Positions 1 to 11,939 of a stretch of 64,000 nucleotides of DNA are shown here, in pieces. The position numbers and the translations under genes were made by a program. Position 1 is the stretch's first letter; the number at the start of each line of letters is the position of its first letter. A model generated the notes under the pieces. The model searched no databases and had not been told where the DNA came from. It saw only the letters and a list, made by a program, of their open reading frames with translations. The stretch is from Carya illinoinensis (lineage: Eukaryota; Streptophyta; Magnoliopsida; Fagales; Juglandaceae), in the NCBI RefSeq assembly GCF_018687715.1, contig NC_056764.1, positions 5,210,501 through 5,274,500 of the forward strand, given 5' to 3'.

Positions 1-212
1 TATTAACTTATTTTTATCCATACTCTATCAGTCATCGGCAACTATATTCTGTGAAATGATAAAAAAACATAAGTTAAATAGATTTATAGAATCATAAAAA
101 GAATTAAATAATCAATAATAAAAAAAAAAGTAAAATAATGTTACCATCTTCAAGCCTATAGCTCATTATCATCAATGCCAATGCTATATAGTCCAAGGGG
201 CATATCACTGAT

Positions 213-602
213 TCAGTTTTGTATGCAAACGAGGGCCTCCACGGTTGATGGTGACAATGAACTCTGGAAAGTATCTAACACTTGACCTCCAATGTTAAAC
301 ACCGACTCAGATGCAACCGTAGTAATAGGAATGGCTAGCATATCTCAGACAATACGAGAAATGATTAGATATTTGGTGGAATTAGCCTTCTACCAAATTC
401 ATATCTCAAATACAGCATTAGGTGCATTGACCTCTTCCATAAAATACCGTTCAACATTCGAAGTATACCTCATAATATTCTTCGATGTAACGAGCTGATG
501 ATACTCATTCATAACATCGTAATTCTGACAGCGTTGACGCAATACTCCATCTGGACTAAGGTCATTGGTGGGAGGTGTCGGAGTCGAGTGTAAGGTATCC
601 AC
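213..602 (-). pseudogene. hAT transposase C-terminal remnant
   Basis: Reading the minus strand in one frame gives the C-terminal dimerisation region of an Ac/RICESLEEPER-type hAT transposase: a segment ending ERYFMEEVN, then a degraded FxxxxWWK-like block, then [20 protein letters not shown] and [13 protein letters not shown]. These blocks are the classic hATC signature. The frame carries at least three in-frame stops (within and just after the WWK block and before LAIP) and stops soon after the VEALVC block, so it cannot make a working enzyme. The N-terminal BED finger and catalytic core are not visible. A gypsy retrotransposon begins about 130 bp further on and may have separated the remnant from its upstream part; nothing recognisable continues beyond 12.2 kb. 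Family assignment is confident; subfamily is not. Confidence 0.85.
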
Positions 603-1423
603 TGCAGATGAAGGCTATCCACTATTTTGTAGTGGTTGAATAAGTCATCGAGATTAATTTTAAGCGTTGTAAGAAACGATGTAACCTTCATTACCCTGAG
701 GATGGAATTTGTCCAATATTGGTAAGCACCCTTTTTGTGACGCCCACAAATTCCGTTTGGGATCGGACGGACATTTGAAGCGTCGAGACATGTAACACAA
801 GGTTACCTGCCCCCGTTCATGACATATAAGATGCAATAATCCTAACATGCATATAACATTATGCAATATTCGCAGCGGATAATTTTTTTTTTTTAGCAAT
901 ACTATGCACCAAACTGAAAATATCCCAATACTTAAAACATACTTCATACATAAAGATCCATTGAATAACTAAGATCACAGCACTATTCCAAAATAGTTAT
1001 GATCCAAAAGTACTGGAGATGCAACTCCATCGTACAAGTAGTAATTTAACTACTATATTAACATTAACGACGCACCGTCGTTCAGTCGACTGTGTCTAGT
1101 TGGTCAGCTCCTGATCCTCCTTCAGGTCCTGTAACAAGATCTACCATTCGGGGGAATGGTAGTTGGGACTACCACAGTGAGATTTGATTACAAATCTCAG
1201 CAAGTTAAAAAAAAAACTTCCATACAGACTAATGATGCATGTATGACAGTAAAAGCATAAATGCATAATCAAATTCATAAGTAATTAAAGCATAACTTAG
1301 CGTACAACATAGCATAATTGACATAGCTTAAATTGAATCATGAACTGAACTTGACTTGACATGAACTTGATCTGAAACTTGACTTAGCATGAACTTGCTC
1401 TGAAACTTGAATTTAACATGAAA

Positions 1424-1622
1424 AATACATACTCCACAGTTGTTGTGGCCCCATGTATTCTATGTGTAAATACATACTCCACAGTTGTTGTGGCCCCATG
1501 TATTCTATACATCACTATGCAGTTAAATACATACTCCACAGTTGTTGTGGCCCCATGTATTCTACATAAACTTGACTTAACATGAAAAATACATACTCCA
1601 CAGTTGTTGTGGCCCCATGTAT
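1424..1622. repeat. Four-copy palindromic LTR repeat
   Basis: A ~36-bp unit starts AATACATACTCCACAG and ends GGCCCCATGTATT. Its outer arms AATACAT/ATGTATT and inner arms CCACA/TGTGG are inverted, so each unit can fold as a hairpin. Copies start near 1424, 1469, 1526 and 1587, separated by short variable spacers. The other LTR carries six copies (9584-9890). Confidence 0.9.
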
Positions 1623-3464
1623 TTTACGCATCACAATTGTAGTTAAATACATAACCAACTTGAGATAGTAACATTTCGTAACATGGCATAACATATAACA
1701 GACAACATATTTAACATGACATATTTGTAATGTATAGTAATACATGACAGAATATATTGTGTAACAGATAAAAATTGATGACAGAATAAATTCTGTATAA
1801 TAGACAATTACATGATAACTTGGCATGGTATGACATATATGATAACATACATACATACACTGTAATTCTTTTACTTAGCACACATACACAGTAGACTGCT
1901 AGTAAGTTAAAAGCTAACTTACCTCGATCTCCGCGTTTCTTATAAAACTTCAAGTGCGATCATGAGGAACTGTAATTAGTGATTCTAAAAATTAGAACTA
2001 AATCACTAATAATTTGAAATATGGAAAATATTAACTTAAAGAGTAAAATTTTCATTTTACTCTCTACATGTGGGAAATTGACCGTTTTACCCATAACTTA
2101 AGGATTTTGCATACTAACTTCAAAAGTTTCCAAAATTTACATTCCTCATGTAAATTTTGTCCTAAACTTAAATATCAACTCATAAAAATTTAAAACAAAA
2201 CACAACCATGAAGAACACACTATGGTCGAAACATCCATAGGCCATTTCCCTTTATTTTTGTTGCAATTCCTTCCAACTTCAAAACTCATGCTTAAACCAA
2301 AATTTTGCAACAAACATCTTCCAATCCTAAGTTCAAAACCATACTTAAAACATCCATTTAGAAAAATCTAATAATCAACACCAAACTTTTTTGTAAAAAG
2401 ATCCAAGCATTTGAATCACAAGTTTTGACCTTAAATCAAAACATCTCCAAGAATTTCAAAAATCAAATCTTACTTCTAACATATTCATAATATCATCCTA
2501 ACATCAACCATGCTTTAAATCATCAAACTAAAGTCACCAAAATCACAAAATAACATTTGGAGTTTTTGGTTTTACACTTAGTCCAAAAACAGGAGCTTTT
2601 TCCTCAACTAGTTTTGATAAATCTCTTGATCTATGACTTATAAATATATGATCTTCAAACCAAACCATTACATGGTTTAAAAAGATGTCCTAAAACATAT
2701 ACAAGCTTCTAATTCAAGATCACATGGTTAGAAATTAACCAAAACATAAATTTAGCCAAGAATATCCACACTTTGGCTTATCTGAATATCTCTTTGCATA
2801 AAATTTCATATCTTTGAAACTAACATCAAATATCTTCAAAATAATAATATAACATGTATATAAGATGTTTAGGATCCTCCAATAAAATTATCAAAGTCAT
2901 TAGAATAGGTTTAGACCACCAAAGAGTTAAACTTTCTCAAAACAGAAACTGTTTTTCCTCTTCCAGTTTCTAAGTTTCTAAATCTAAGAACATCTTTCAT
3001 CAAAACCTTTAATCATGCAAAAATCCTCAACCAATAGTCACATATACATGTTAACAATACTCCATAAAAATTTCAGATCAATATCTATCCATTAGCTTGG
3101 TCAAAAACTCCAAACTATAACATATTCTCCAGTTTATCTCCCAGAATGACCTTTTTATAGTTTACACAATATTTGACTGACCAAATGATCTTCAAATGGG
3201 GCAAATAAGATATCCATGTAAACTAGACTCAAAAAGGAACAACTTATATGAAGGAGACTTTATGATAAAACACTTACAACAGCTTCAAAATGGGCGTGCA
3301 AAAGATCTCCTAAAATCTGTCCGAGAGAGAGTGTTTGATAATCTTTTATTAGAAGGAGTAATTGAAGATAAGTTCATGGGTGCTGGCTAGACACATTTAT
3401 GGACGAGATAAGGGAGGTGATAAGGCTGGAGTTGAGAGTTGAGTGTGGTTTTCTCCTACCCAAA

Positions 3465-3672
3465 ATATCTATAAAAGATTATCTCATAATATTCTATCCA
3501 ATAATATCTACAAAAATCAACTTAAGATATTTTTATCTAATAATATCTATAAAAATCAACTTAAGATATTTTTATCTAATAATATCTATAAAAATCAACT
3601 CAAAATATTTTTACCCAATAATATTCACGAAAATTACCTCAAGATATTTCTTTTTATCCAATAATATCTACA
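3465..3672. repeat. AT-rich tandem array in the LTR
   Basis: About four to five imperfect copies of a ~39-bp AT-rich unit containing AATAATATCTA and AAAATCAACTTAAG. The same array lies in the other LTR at 11732-11939. The ORFs across it (repeated NNIYKNQLKIFL) only mirror the repeat and are not genes. Confidence 0.85.
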
Positions 3673-3957
3673 GTTTTGAACAGACGTTTTGTCCGAAAAT
3701 GTGAAAAAAAGTTATTGCGCCATAAGACTTTAAATAACCCTCCGAGTCTAATGGCACAAATCATAATACATTTTGACACTTCTAACTATCTCCAATAATC
3801 AAAAATACACTTCTGATACCATAGTAAATAATAACACTAACTATGTAGTTAGACAAAAACCTATACGATTAATGGATTCGTGAAAACTTATGGGTTTTTC
3901 ACGAGATTCCTAAAGTTAATAGAAATTTCACAATTGAATTTCTAGCGGGCTGTTACA

Positions 3958-3979
3958 ATCTCCCCTCCTAAAAAAAAAA
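3958..3979 (-). other. Polypurine tract (PPT)
   Basis: On the minus strand a T-run is followed by AGGAGGGGAGAT directly before the 3' LTR. This is the expected plus-strand primer for a reverse-oriented LTR element. Confidence 0.85.
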
Positions 3980-4153
3980 TTTCTTCCTCGAAATCGAAGT
4001 AAGTAAGAAATAACAATTCAAAAGTTAAGGAAACACATATACTTTATTGATATTCGAATAACGAAGTACAACGTCTGATATTGTCAGTCCCGTACAAGTG
4101 AACTACAAAGTATCAATTAAGCAAAAGCCCGAAACAATTCTGCAAGACTGAAT

Positions 4154-7100
4154 TTAGATGTCAAACAACTGGGGGTACTTGGCTCGCATATCAACTTCTT
4201 TCTCCCAAGTCGCCTCTTGAATATTATGATTTTGCCAAAGTACTTTGACCAATGGGATCTTACGGTTCCGCAACTCTTTATCTTTCCAGTCAAGAATTTG
4301 CATTGGCTTCTCTTCATAGGTCAAGTTGGGTTGTAAAGGTATGCTATCGGGATCCACTATCATTGGTGTCTGATTCCCAAAACTCTTTTTCAAAGAAGAC
4401 ACGTGGAAAACATTATGAATTCCATGGAACTCAGTTGGCAATTCCAAACGATATGCAACTACTCCCACTTTCTCCACTATCTCATAGGGTCCCACATATC
4501 TCGGACTTAACTTGTTTTTCACTCCGAAACGACTCACTCCTCTCATAGGAGATACCTTCACATAGACCCAATCTCCAACTTTAAAATCTATGCTCCTCCT
4601 TCGATTATCAGCGTAGCTCTTCTGTCGACTCTGTGCTGTTTTCATCCTTTCTTTAATCAAGTGTACTTGGTCCTTAATCTCTTGTAAGACTTCTGGTCCA
4701 ACTACTTTGCTTTCCCCTACTTCATCCCAATACAGAGGTGATCTACACTTTCTACCATACAAGGCTTCATATGGTGCCATTTGAATAGTGGCCTGGAAAC
4801 TATTGTTATAAGCAAATTCTACCAAAGGTAATTGTTTCTCCCAATTCCCTTCGTAATCCAAAACACAGGCTCTTAGCATATCTTCCAAAGTTTGAATCGT
4901 CCTTTCTGTCTGTCCATCTGTTTGTGGGTGGTATGCACTACTAAACCTCAGACTAGAGCCCATCGATTCTTGTAAACTTTTCCAGAAGCGTGACGTAAAA
5001 CGAGGGTCTCTATCTGATACGATCGTCTTAGGCACTCCATGCAATCTGACAATCTCTGCTATATAAATTCTCGTCAATCTTTCTAGAGAATCTGTATTCT
5101 TAATGGGTATGAAGTGAGCACTTTTTGTCAGACGATCAACTATTACCCAGATAGTATTATTTCCGGCTGAGGTCCTTGGAAAGCCTACTATAAAATCCAT
5201 GGAAATATCCTCCCATTTCCATTCTGGGATTGGCAATGACTGCAATTTACCGGCTGGCTTTTGGTGCTCTGCTTTTACTAATCTACAGACAGAACATTTG
5301 TTCACAAATTCTGCTACGTCCTTCTTCATTCCTTCCCACCAAAAAGACTGTTTCAAATCCTGATACATTTTTGTACTACCAGGATGAGCAGTGTAAGGTG
5401 TGTTATGAGCTTCCTTTAGTACTTTTTCCTTTAACTCTTCATCTGCTGGAATGACTCTTCTGTCCTTGTAATACAGAGTCCCATCCTCTCTGAGGCTAAA
5501 GTCCACTGGTCCTTTTGACTTTTCGATCTTTTTTACAACTTCTGCAAGTTTACTGTCCTTCTTTTGACGGTCTTTCAGTTCTTCCCAGTCCAATGGAATG
5601 AATTCTTGGATTGTAGTCAACATGGTTTCCTGACTACGGTTTCTAATCAACAGTTTTCTCATACTACATAAGAGGGAATTTACTTCTGATGAAGGAACTG
5701 ATGAAGCTTCTTGTCTGCTCTTGCGGCTTAAAGCATCAGCTACCACGTTGGCCTTTCCAGGATGATACTTGATGTCGCACTGATAGTCGCTGATTAATTC
5801 CAGCCATCTTCTTTGTCTCATATTAAGATTCTTCTGCTCAAACAGGTACTTTAGGCTTTTGTGATCTGTGAAGACTTCACACTTCTCGCCATACAAATAA
5901 TGTCTCCAAATCTTAAGAGCAAAAACTACTGCAGCTAATTCCAAATCATGAGTAGGATAATTCTGTTCGTGATTCTTCAGTTGTCGTGAAGCATAAGCAA
6001 CCACTTTCCCTTCTTGCATTAGCACACATCCGAGTCCTGCCTTAGATGCATCGCTATATACTACAAAAGATTTAAGAGGTTCCGGCAGTGTAAGTACCGG
6101 TGCGGTGGTAAGTCTTTTCTTCAACTCAAGAAAACTTGTTTCGCACTTATCATTCCAAGTAAATTTCACATTTTTCTTAGTCAGGGCGGTGAGTGGTCCA
6201 GACAAACGGGAGAATCCTTCCACAAATCTCCTATAGTAACCAGCCAGTCCTAAGAAACTTCGGATCTCATGCACACTGGTCGGTCTCTGCCAGTTCGTTA
6301 CAGCTTCAATCTTGCTCGGGTCTACTGCTACTCCTCTACTAGAGATCACATGACCTAGAAATTTTACTTCTTCCAGCCAGAACTCACACTTACTAAGTTT
6401 GGCATAAAGTTTCTGATCCTTAAGTATGGTTAAAGCCATGCTTAGATGATGTCTATGTTCCTCCTTGTTCTTAGAGTAGATTAAGATGTCATCAATGAAT
6501 ACGACAACAAAATTATCCAAATAAGGTCTGAATATTTTGTTCATCATGTCCATGAATGCGGCTGGAGCATTGGTTAACCCAAAAGGCATCACTAAAAACT
6601 CGAAGTGGCCATACCTTGTCCTAAAGGCAGTTTTCAGCACATCTTGATCCTTGACTTTTAGCTGATGATACCCGGATCTCAGGTCAATCTTTGAAAACAC
6701 TGCTGCTCCTTGCAACTGATCCAACAAATCATCGATTCTGGGTAATGGGTATCTATTCTTAATCGTCACCTTATTCAACTCTCTATAGTCTATACACATC
6801 CTCATAGATCCATCTTTTTTCTTCACAAATAACACAGGTGCTCCCCACGGCGAAGAACTAGGGCGGATAAAACCCTTCTCCAAAAGTTCTTCCAATTGTA
6901 ACTTGAGCTCCTTCAACTCGGTAGGGGCCATACGATATGGCGCCTTGTGAGTCGGAGTTGTTGCCGGCTCCAACTCTATTTGGAATTCTACTTCTCTATC
7001 TGGTGGTAAACCAGGTAACTCATCAACGAAAACTTCAGGAAAGTCTTCAACCACAGGTATCCCTTGGATTCCTATAGTTTTGGTTGTCTCCTCTACAGTT

Positions 7101-7542
7101 ATCAATAGAAACGCTGAGGCTCCATCATCGATACACTTCCTAGCTTGCAACGCCGAGATCAAAGGTGGGGTGGCCTTAACTGATGTTCCTGCGTAACTCA
7201 TCCTGTCTTCAGTTGGAGGTTCAAACACAACCTCTCGTTTCCGACAGTCTATCTTAACGTAGTGCTTGAAAAGCCAGTCCATCCCCAAAATCAGGTCGAA
7301 TTCCATCTGACCGAATACTAACAAGTTAGCCTTCAGTGTCCTTCCTTCTAGCTCTAACGGACAATCATTAACTAAACGGGTACAAGATACTGTATTCCCA
7401 TCGGGAATTAATACTACAACCCGTCGTGGTAATAGTTCAGTCTGCAAACTACAAATTCGTGCAAACGCTGCAGACACAAAGGACTGCGACGCACCTGAAT
7501 CGAATAGTGCACAAGCCGAGAACCTAAACAAATTAACCCTTC
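4154..7542 (-). CDS. pol: Pol polyprotein (PR-RT-RH-INT-chromodomain)
   Basis: An uninterrupted frame of about 1125 codons ends at 4154. Counting from a TTG codon at 7531: protease DSGAS at 11-15; reverse transcriptase about 195-375 with FIDD at 345-348; RNase H with D494, E531 and D556; integrase zinc-binding H709/H716 and C746/C749; catalytic D779, D840, E876 (D-D-35-E spacing). A C-terminal stretch of about 50 residues resembles the chromodomain tail of chromoviruses. No ATG opens this frame near its start: it is closed upstream by TAA at 7570-7568, and the first ATG lies about 110 codons in, after the protease motif. The proposed 5' end is therefore a splice acceptor at 7543/7542. Polymerase and integrase act in virus-like particles during cDNA synthesis and integration. 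Every catalytic residue I checked is present. Confidence 0.93.
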
Positions 7543-7658
7543 CTAAAAAAAAATATATACACCAATATTAATACTAATTCTAACACATTCATAACACCTG
7601 CAACATCATCAATACTAAAATGAAAGAAAAAAAATATAAAATAAAATAAAAAAAATAC
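7543..7658 (-). other. Candidate GT-AG intron between gag and pol
   Basis: Gag-frame homology ends at about 7660. It is followed on the minus strand by G|GTATTT (donor at 7658), a T-rich 116-nt stretch, then a run of nine T and AG (acceptor at 7544-7543), after which protease-frame sequence begins. Removing exactly this segment keeps the reading frame across the junction. Left in place, gag stops at 7617-7615 and the pol frame is closed by TAA at 7570-7568, so the frames never overlap and a single ribosomal frameshift cannot connect them. An alternative acceptor (TTGCAG, about 50 nt earlier in the transcript) runs into a stop. Splicing is inferred, not shown. Confidence 0.6.
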
Positions 7659-8727
7659 CAGTCATGACGCCAGCTTCATCAGTTTCAGGTGCGTCAACAT
7701 CAAAATCACCGGGTGTTACTGCATACACTCGTGCCGGGATGTGGGGCCTTGGCTTGCGATCACCAGCTCCACTACCTTGTTTGGCGTTAGGACAATCTCT
7801 AATCATATGTCCTGGTTTTCCACATCGGTAACAGACTCCATATCCCTTGTAACATTCTCCAGAATGAAGCTTACCACACTTAGGGCATGGTGAATAAAAG
7901 GACGGCTTCTGTCCTCCAATCATTATTCCCTTGCCTTTCTCCGGACTAGAAAAAGGCCTCTTTTTCTCAGCACTACTGCTTGTAGTAAATGGCATGGCTC
8001 TCTTTCGATCGGTCATGTTCTGGATCGCCAATTCCTTCTGCTCAGCCTCTGCTATTGTCGCTACATTTACCAACTCTTGGTAATTCTCTATTCTAAGGCA
8101 AGCTACTTGACTTCGGATTCTAGGCAGAAGTCCTGCTTGAAACTTTTGTGCCTGCATCTTTTGAGTTGAAATCAAGTGTGGTGCAAACCTTCCCAATGCC
8201 ATGAATTTAGCGGCATACTGCTCTACAGTCAAACTACCTTGTTTTAAGGACGCAAATTCCAGGGCTTTCAATTGTTTGACAGAGTCTGGGAAGAATCTGT
8301 TGTCAAACTCTTCCTTGAACCTCTCCCAAGACAATGCAGCCATACTACCTAGTTCCCTAACTAGAAGTTGCCTACGTGTATCCCACCATATTCCAGCTTC
8401 TCCTTGGAATAGGTATCCAGCATATAGAACCTTTTGGTCCTCAAGACATCCACAAATCTCGTACGTTCTCTCGAGATCTATAATCCATTTCTCGGCTCTC
8501 AGTGGTCCTTCATTACCAAAAAAATTTGGGTAACGGTAAAGCATAAACTTCTCATATGGACAACCCCTAACTTCGGGTCTAGGTGCGTTCACTTGTTGCT
8601 GTTGCTGATGTCTAAGCACGTCAGTCAGCATACGCACAGCTTCAGCTAATCCTCCATCCATTGGGGAATCATGATTCTCCTGATTGATACCACCTTCAGG
8701 GTTTTGAGGTATTCTACCATGAGTCAT
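7615..8727 (-). CDS. gag: Gag nucleocapsid protein
   Basis: Structural protein of the chromovirus, about 356 codons to the 3' boundary at 7659 and about 370 to the stop at 7615. I chose the ATG at 8727 (start MTHGRIPQN) rather than the longer frame from 8769, whose first 14 residues look like leader. The Retrotrans_gag core lies about residues 55-200 (GYLFQGEAGIWWDTRR, FKEEFDNRFFP, LEFASLKQG). Near the C-terminus are two zinc knuckles: a variant CPKCGKLHSGEC and a standard CX2CX4HX4C knuckle beginning CYRCGKPGH, the pair typical of Del/Tekay elements. The last 14 codons (hydrophobic FFILFYIFF) read through the candidate intron and would exist only on unspliced RNA. It lies 154 nt inside the PBS end. 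Confidence 0.9.
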   Translation of the reverse strand: MTHGRIPQNPEGGINQENHDSPMDGGLAEAVRMLTDVLRHQQQQQVNAPRPEVRGCPYEKFMLYRYPNFFGNEGPLRAEKWIIDLERTYEICGCLEDQKVLYAGYLFQGEAGIWWDTRRQLLVRELGSMAALSWERFKEEFDNRFFPDSVKQLKALEFASLKQGSLTVEQYAAKFMALGRFAPHLISTQKMQAQKFQAGLLPRIRSQVACLRIENYQELVNVATIAEAEQKELAIQNMTDRKRAMPFTTSSSAEKKRPFSSPEKGKGIMIGGQKPSFYSPCPKCGKLHSGECYKGYGVCYRCGKPGHMIRDCPNAKQGSGAGDRKPRPHIPARVYAVTPGDFDVDAPETDEAGVMTGIFFILFYIFFLSF

Positions 8728-8880
8728 TTGTCTCTTCCTGTAACACACGAGTATACATATTACAATCATATAATACCTCTCATACCTTTAAGAAATTCAA
8801 GCCTAATGACAACTAAATTTCAAACCTAATATTTGGTGCATTTCCTAAGGACATGTGGATTTACTGCCCAGAGACGTATT

Positions 8881-8892
8881 GCTCTGATACCA
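8881..8892 (-). other. Primer-binding site, initiator tRNA-Met
   Basis: On the minus strand TGGTATCAGAGC lies three bases inside the 5' LTR. It is complementary to the 3' end of plant initiator tRNA-Met, the usual primer for chromoviruses. Confidence 0.95.
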
Positions 8893-9583
8893 CCCTGTGA
8901 CGCCCACAAATTCCGTTTGGGATCGGACGGACATTTGAAGCGTCGAGACATGTAACACAAGGTTACCTGCCCCCGTTCATGACATATAAGATGCAATAAT
9001 CCTAACATGCATATAACATTATGCAATATTCGCAGCGGATAATTTTTTTTTTTTAGCAATACTATGCACCAAACTGAAAATATCCCAATACTTAAAACAT
9101 ACTTCATACATAAAGATCCATTGAATAACTAAGATCACAGCACTATTCCAAAATAGTTATGATCCAAAAGTACTGGAGATGCAACTCCATCGTACAAGTA
9201 GTAATTTAACTACTATATTAACATTAACGACGCACCGTCGTTCAGTCGACTGTGTCTAGTTGGTCAGCTCCTGATCCTCCTTCAGGTCCTGTAACAAGAT
9301 CTACCATTCGGGGGAATGGTAGTTGGGACTACCACAGTGAGATTTGATTACAAATCTCAGCAAGTTAAAAAAAAAACTTCCATACAGACTAATGATGCAT
9401 GTATGACAGTAAAAGCATAAATGCATAATCAAATTCATAAGTAATTAAAGCATAACTTAGCGTACAACATAGCATAATTGACATAGCTTAAATTGAATCA
9501 TGAACTGAACTTGACTTGACATGAACTTGATCTGAAACTTGACTTAGCATGAACTTGCTCTGAAACTTGAATTTAACATGAAA

Positions 9584-9890
9584 AATACATACTCCACAGT
9601 TGTTGTGGCCCCATGTATTCTACGTGTAAATACATACTCCACAGTTGTTGTGGCCCCATGTATTCTACACAAACTTGACTTAACATTAAAAATACATACT
9701 CCACAGTTGTTGTGGCCCCATGTATTCTATGTGTAAATACATACTCCACAGTTGTTGTGGCCCCATGTATTCTATACATCACTATGCAGTTAAATACATA
9801 CTCCACAGTTGTTGTGGCCCCATGTATTCTACATAAACTTGACTTAACATGAAAAATACATACTCCACAGTTGTTGTGGCCCCATGTATT
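9584..9890. repeat. Six-copy palindromic LTR repeat
   Basis: Same ~36-bp hairpin unit as at 1424-1622, here six copies starting near 9584, 9629, 9690, 9737, 9794 and 9855. The copy-number difference is the main divergence between the two LTRs. Confidence 0.9.
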
Positions 9891-11731
9891 TTACGCATCA
9901 CAATTGTAGTTAAATACATAACCAACTTGAGATAGTAACATTTCGTAACATGGCATAACATATAACAGACAACATATTTAACATGACATATTTGTAATGT
10001 ATAGTAATACATGACAGAATATATTGTGTAACAGATAAAAATTGATGACAGAATAAATTCTGTATAATAGACAATTACATGATAACTTGGCATGGTATGA
10101 CATATATGATAACATACATACATACACTGTAATTCTTTTACTTAGCACACATACACAGTAGACTGCTAGTAAGTTAAAAGCTAACTTACCTCGATCTCCG
10201 CGTTTCTTATAAAACTTCAAGTGCGATCATGAGGAACTGTAATTAGTGATTCTAAAAATTAGAACTAAATCACTAATAATTTGAAATATGGAAAATATTA
10301 ACTTAAAGAGTAAAATTTTCATTTTACTCTCTACATGTGGGAAATTGACCGTTTTACCCATAACTTAAGGATTTTGCATACTAACTTCAAAAGTTTCCAA
10401 AATTTACATTCCTCATGTAAATTTTGTCCTAAACTTAAATATCAACTCATAAAAATTTAAAACAAAACACAACCATGAAGAACACACTATGGTCGAAACA
10501 TCCATAGGCCATTTCCCTTTATTTTTGTTGCAATTCCTTCCAACTTCAAAACTCATGCTTAAACCAAAATTTTGCAACAAACATCTTCCAATCCTAAGTT
10601 CAAAACCATACTTAAAACATCCATTTAGAAAAATCTAATAATCAACACCAAACTTTTTTGTAAAAAGATCCAAGCATTTGAATCACAAGTTTTGACCTTA
10701 AATCAAAACATCTCCAAGAATTTCAAAAATCAAATCTTACTTTTAACATATTCATAATATCATCCTAACATCAACCATGCTTTAAATCATCAAACTAAAG
10801 TCACCAAAATCACAAAATAACATTTGGAGTTTTTGGTTTTACACTTAGTCCAAAAACAGGAGCTTTTTCCTCAACTAGTTTTGATAAATCTCTTGATCTA
10901 TGACTTATAAATATATGATCTTCAAACCAAACCATTACATGGTTTAAAAAGATGTCCTAAAACATATACAAGCTTCTAATTCAAGATCACATGGTTAGAA
11001 ATTAACCAAAACATAAATTTAGCCAAGAATATCCACACTTTGGCTTATCTGAATATCTCTTTGCATAAAATTTCATATCTTTGAAACTAACATCAAATAT
11101 CTTCAAAATAATAATATAACATGTATATAAGATGTTTAGGATCCTCCAATAAAATTATCAAAGTCATTAGAATAGGTTTAGACCACCAAAGAGTTAAACT
11201 TTCTCAAAATAGAAACTGTTTTTCCTCTTCCAGTTTCTAAGTTTCTAAATCTAAGAACATCTTTCATCAAAACCTTTAATCATGCAAAAATCCTCAACCA
11301 ATAGTCACATATACATGTTAACAATACTCCATAAAAATTTCAGATCAATATCTATCCATTAGCTTGGTCAAAAACTCCAAACTATAACATATTCTCCAGT
11401 TTATCTCCCAGAATGATCTTTCTATAGTTTACACAATATTTGACTGACCAAATGATCTTCAAATGGGGCAAATAAGATATCCATGTAAACTAGACTCAAA
11501 AAGGAACAACTTATATGAAGGAGACTTTATGATAAAACACTTACAACAGCTTCGAAATGGGCGTGCAAAAGATCTCCTAAAATCTGTCCGAGAGAGAGTG
11601 TTTGATAATCTTTTATTAGAAGGAGTAATTGAAGATAAGTTCATGGGTGCTGGCTAGACACATTTATGGACGAGATAAGGGAGGTGATAAGGCTGGAGTT
11701 GAGAGTTGAGTGTGGTTTTCTCCTACCCAAA

Positions 11732-11939
11732 ATATCTATAAAAGATTATCTCATAATATTCTATCCAATAATATCTACAAAAATCAACTTAAGATATTTT
11801 TATCTAATAATATCTATAAAAATCAACTTAAGATATTTTTATCTAATAATATCTATAAAAATCAACTCAAAATATTTTTACCCAATAATATTCACGAAAA
11901 TTACCTCAAGATATTTCTTTTTATCCAATAATATCTACA
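11732..11939. repeat. AT-rich tandem array in the 5' LTR
   Basis: Counterpart of 3465-3672: four to five imperfect ~39-bp AT-rich units. Confidence 0.85.

Larger units (their letters stand above)
736..3957 (-). repeat. 3' LTR of the Tekay-like element
   Basis: 3222 bp, bounded by TG and CA. It is nearly identical to the copy at 8896-12224. It carries four copies of a ~36-bp hairpin-forming repeat near 1424-1622, and an AT-rich tandem array near 3465-3672. The short ORFs inside it are not conserved proteins. The polypurine tract abuts its inner edge at 3958. Confidence 0.95.

Noticed and set aside
1420..1625. CRISPR-like array because of regularly repeated palindromic units with spacers
   Set aside because: The repeats lie in a plant LTR, spacers are short and largely similar, and there are no cas genes; it is an LTR tandem repeat.
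1515..1953. Tyr/Cys-rich ORFs on the minus strand in the LTRs (repeated at 9782-10220)
   Set aside because: Composition reflects the CATA/ACATA-rich repeat; no domain, signal peptide or conservation can be argued.
3196..3704. ORFs inside the LTRs (also at 11463-11971)
   Set aside because: They follow the AT-rich tandem repeat, lack domains, and are duplicated only because the LTRs are duplicated.
7615..7660. Programmed ribosomal frameshift as the gag-pol link
   Set aside because: The gag stop and the nearest upstream pol-frame stop leave no overlap between the two frames, so one frameshift cannot connect them.
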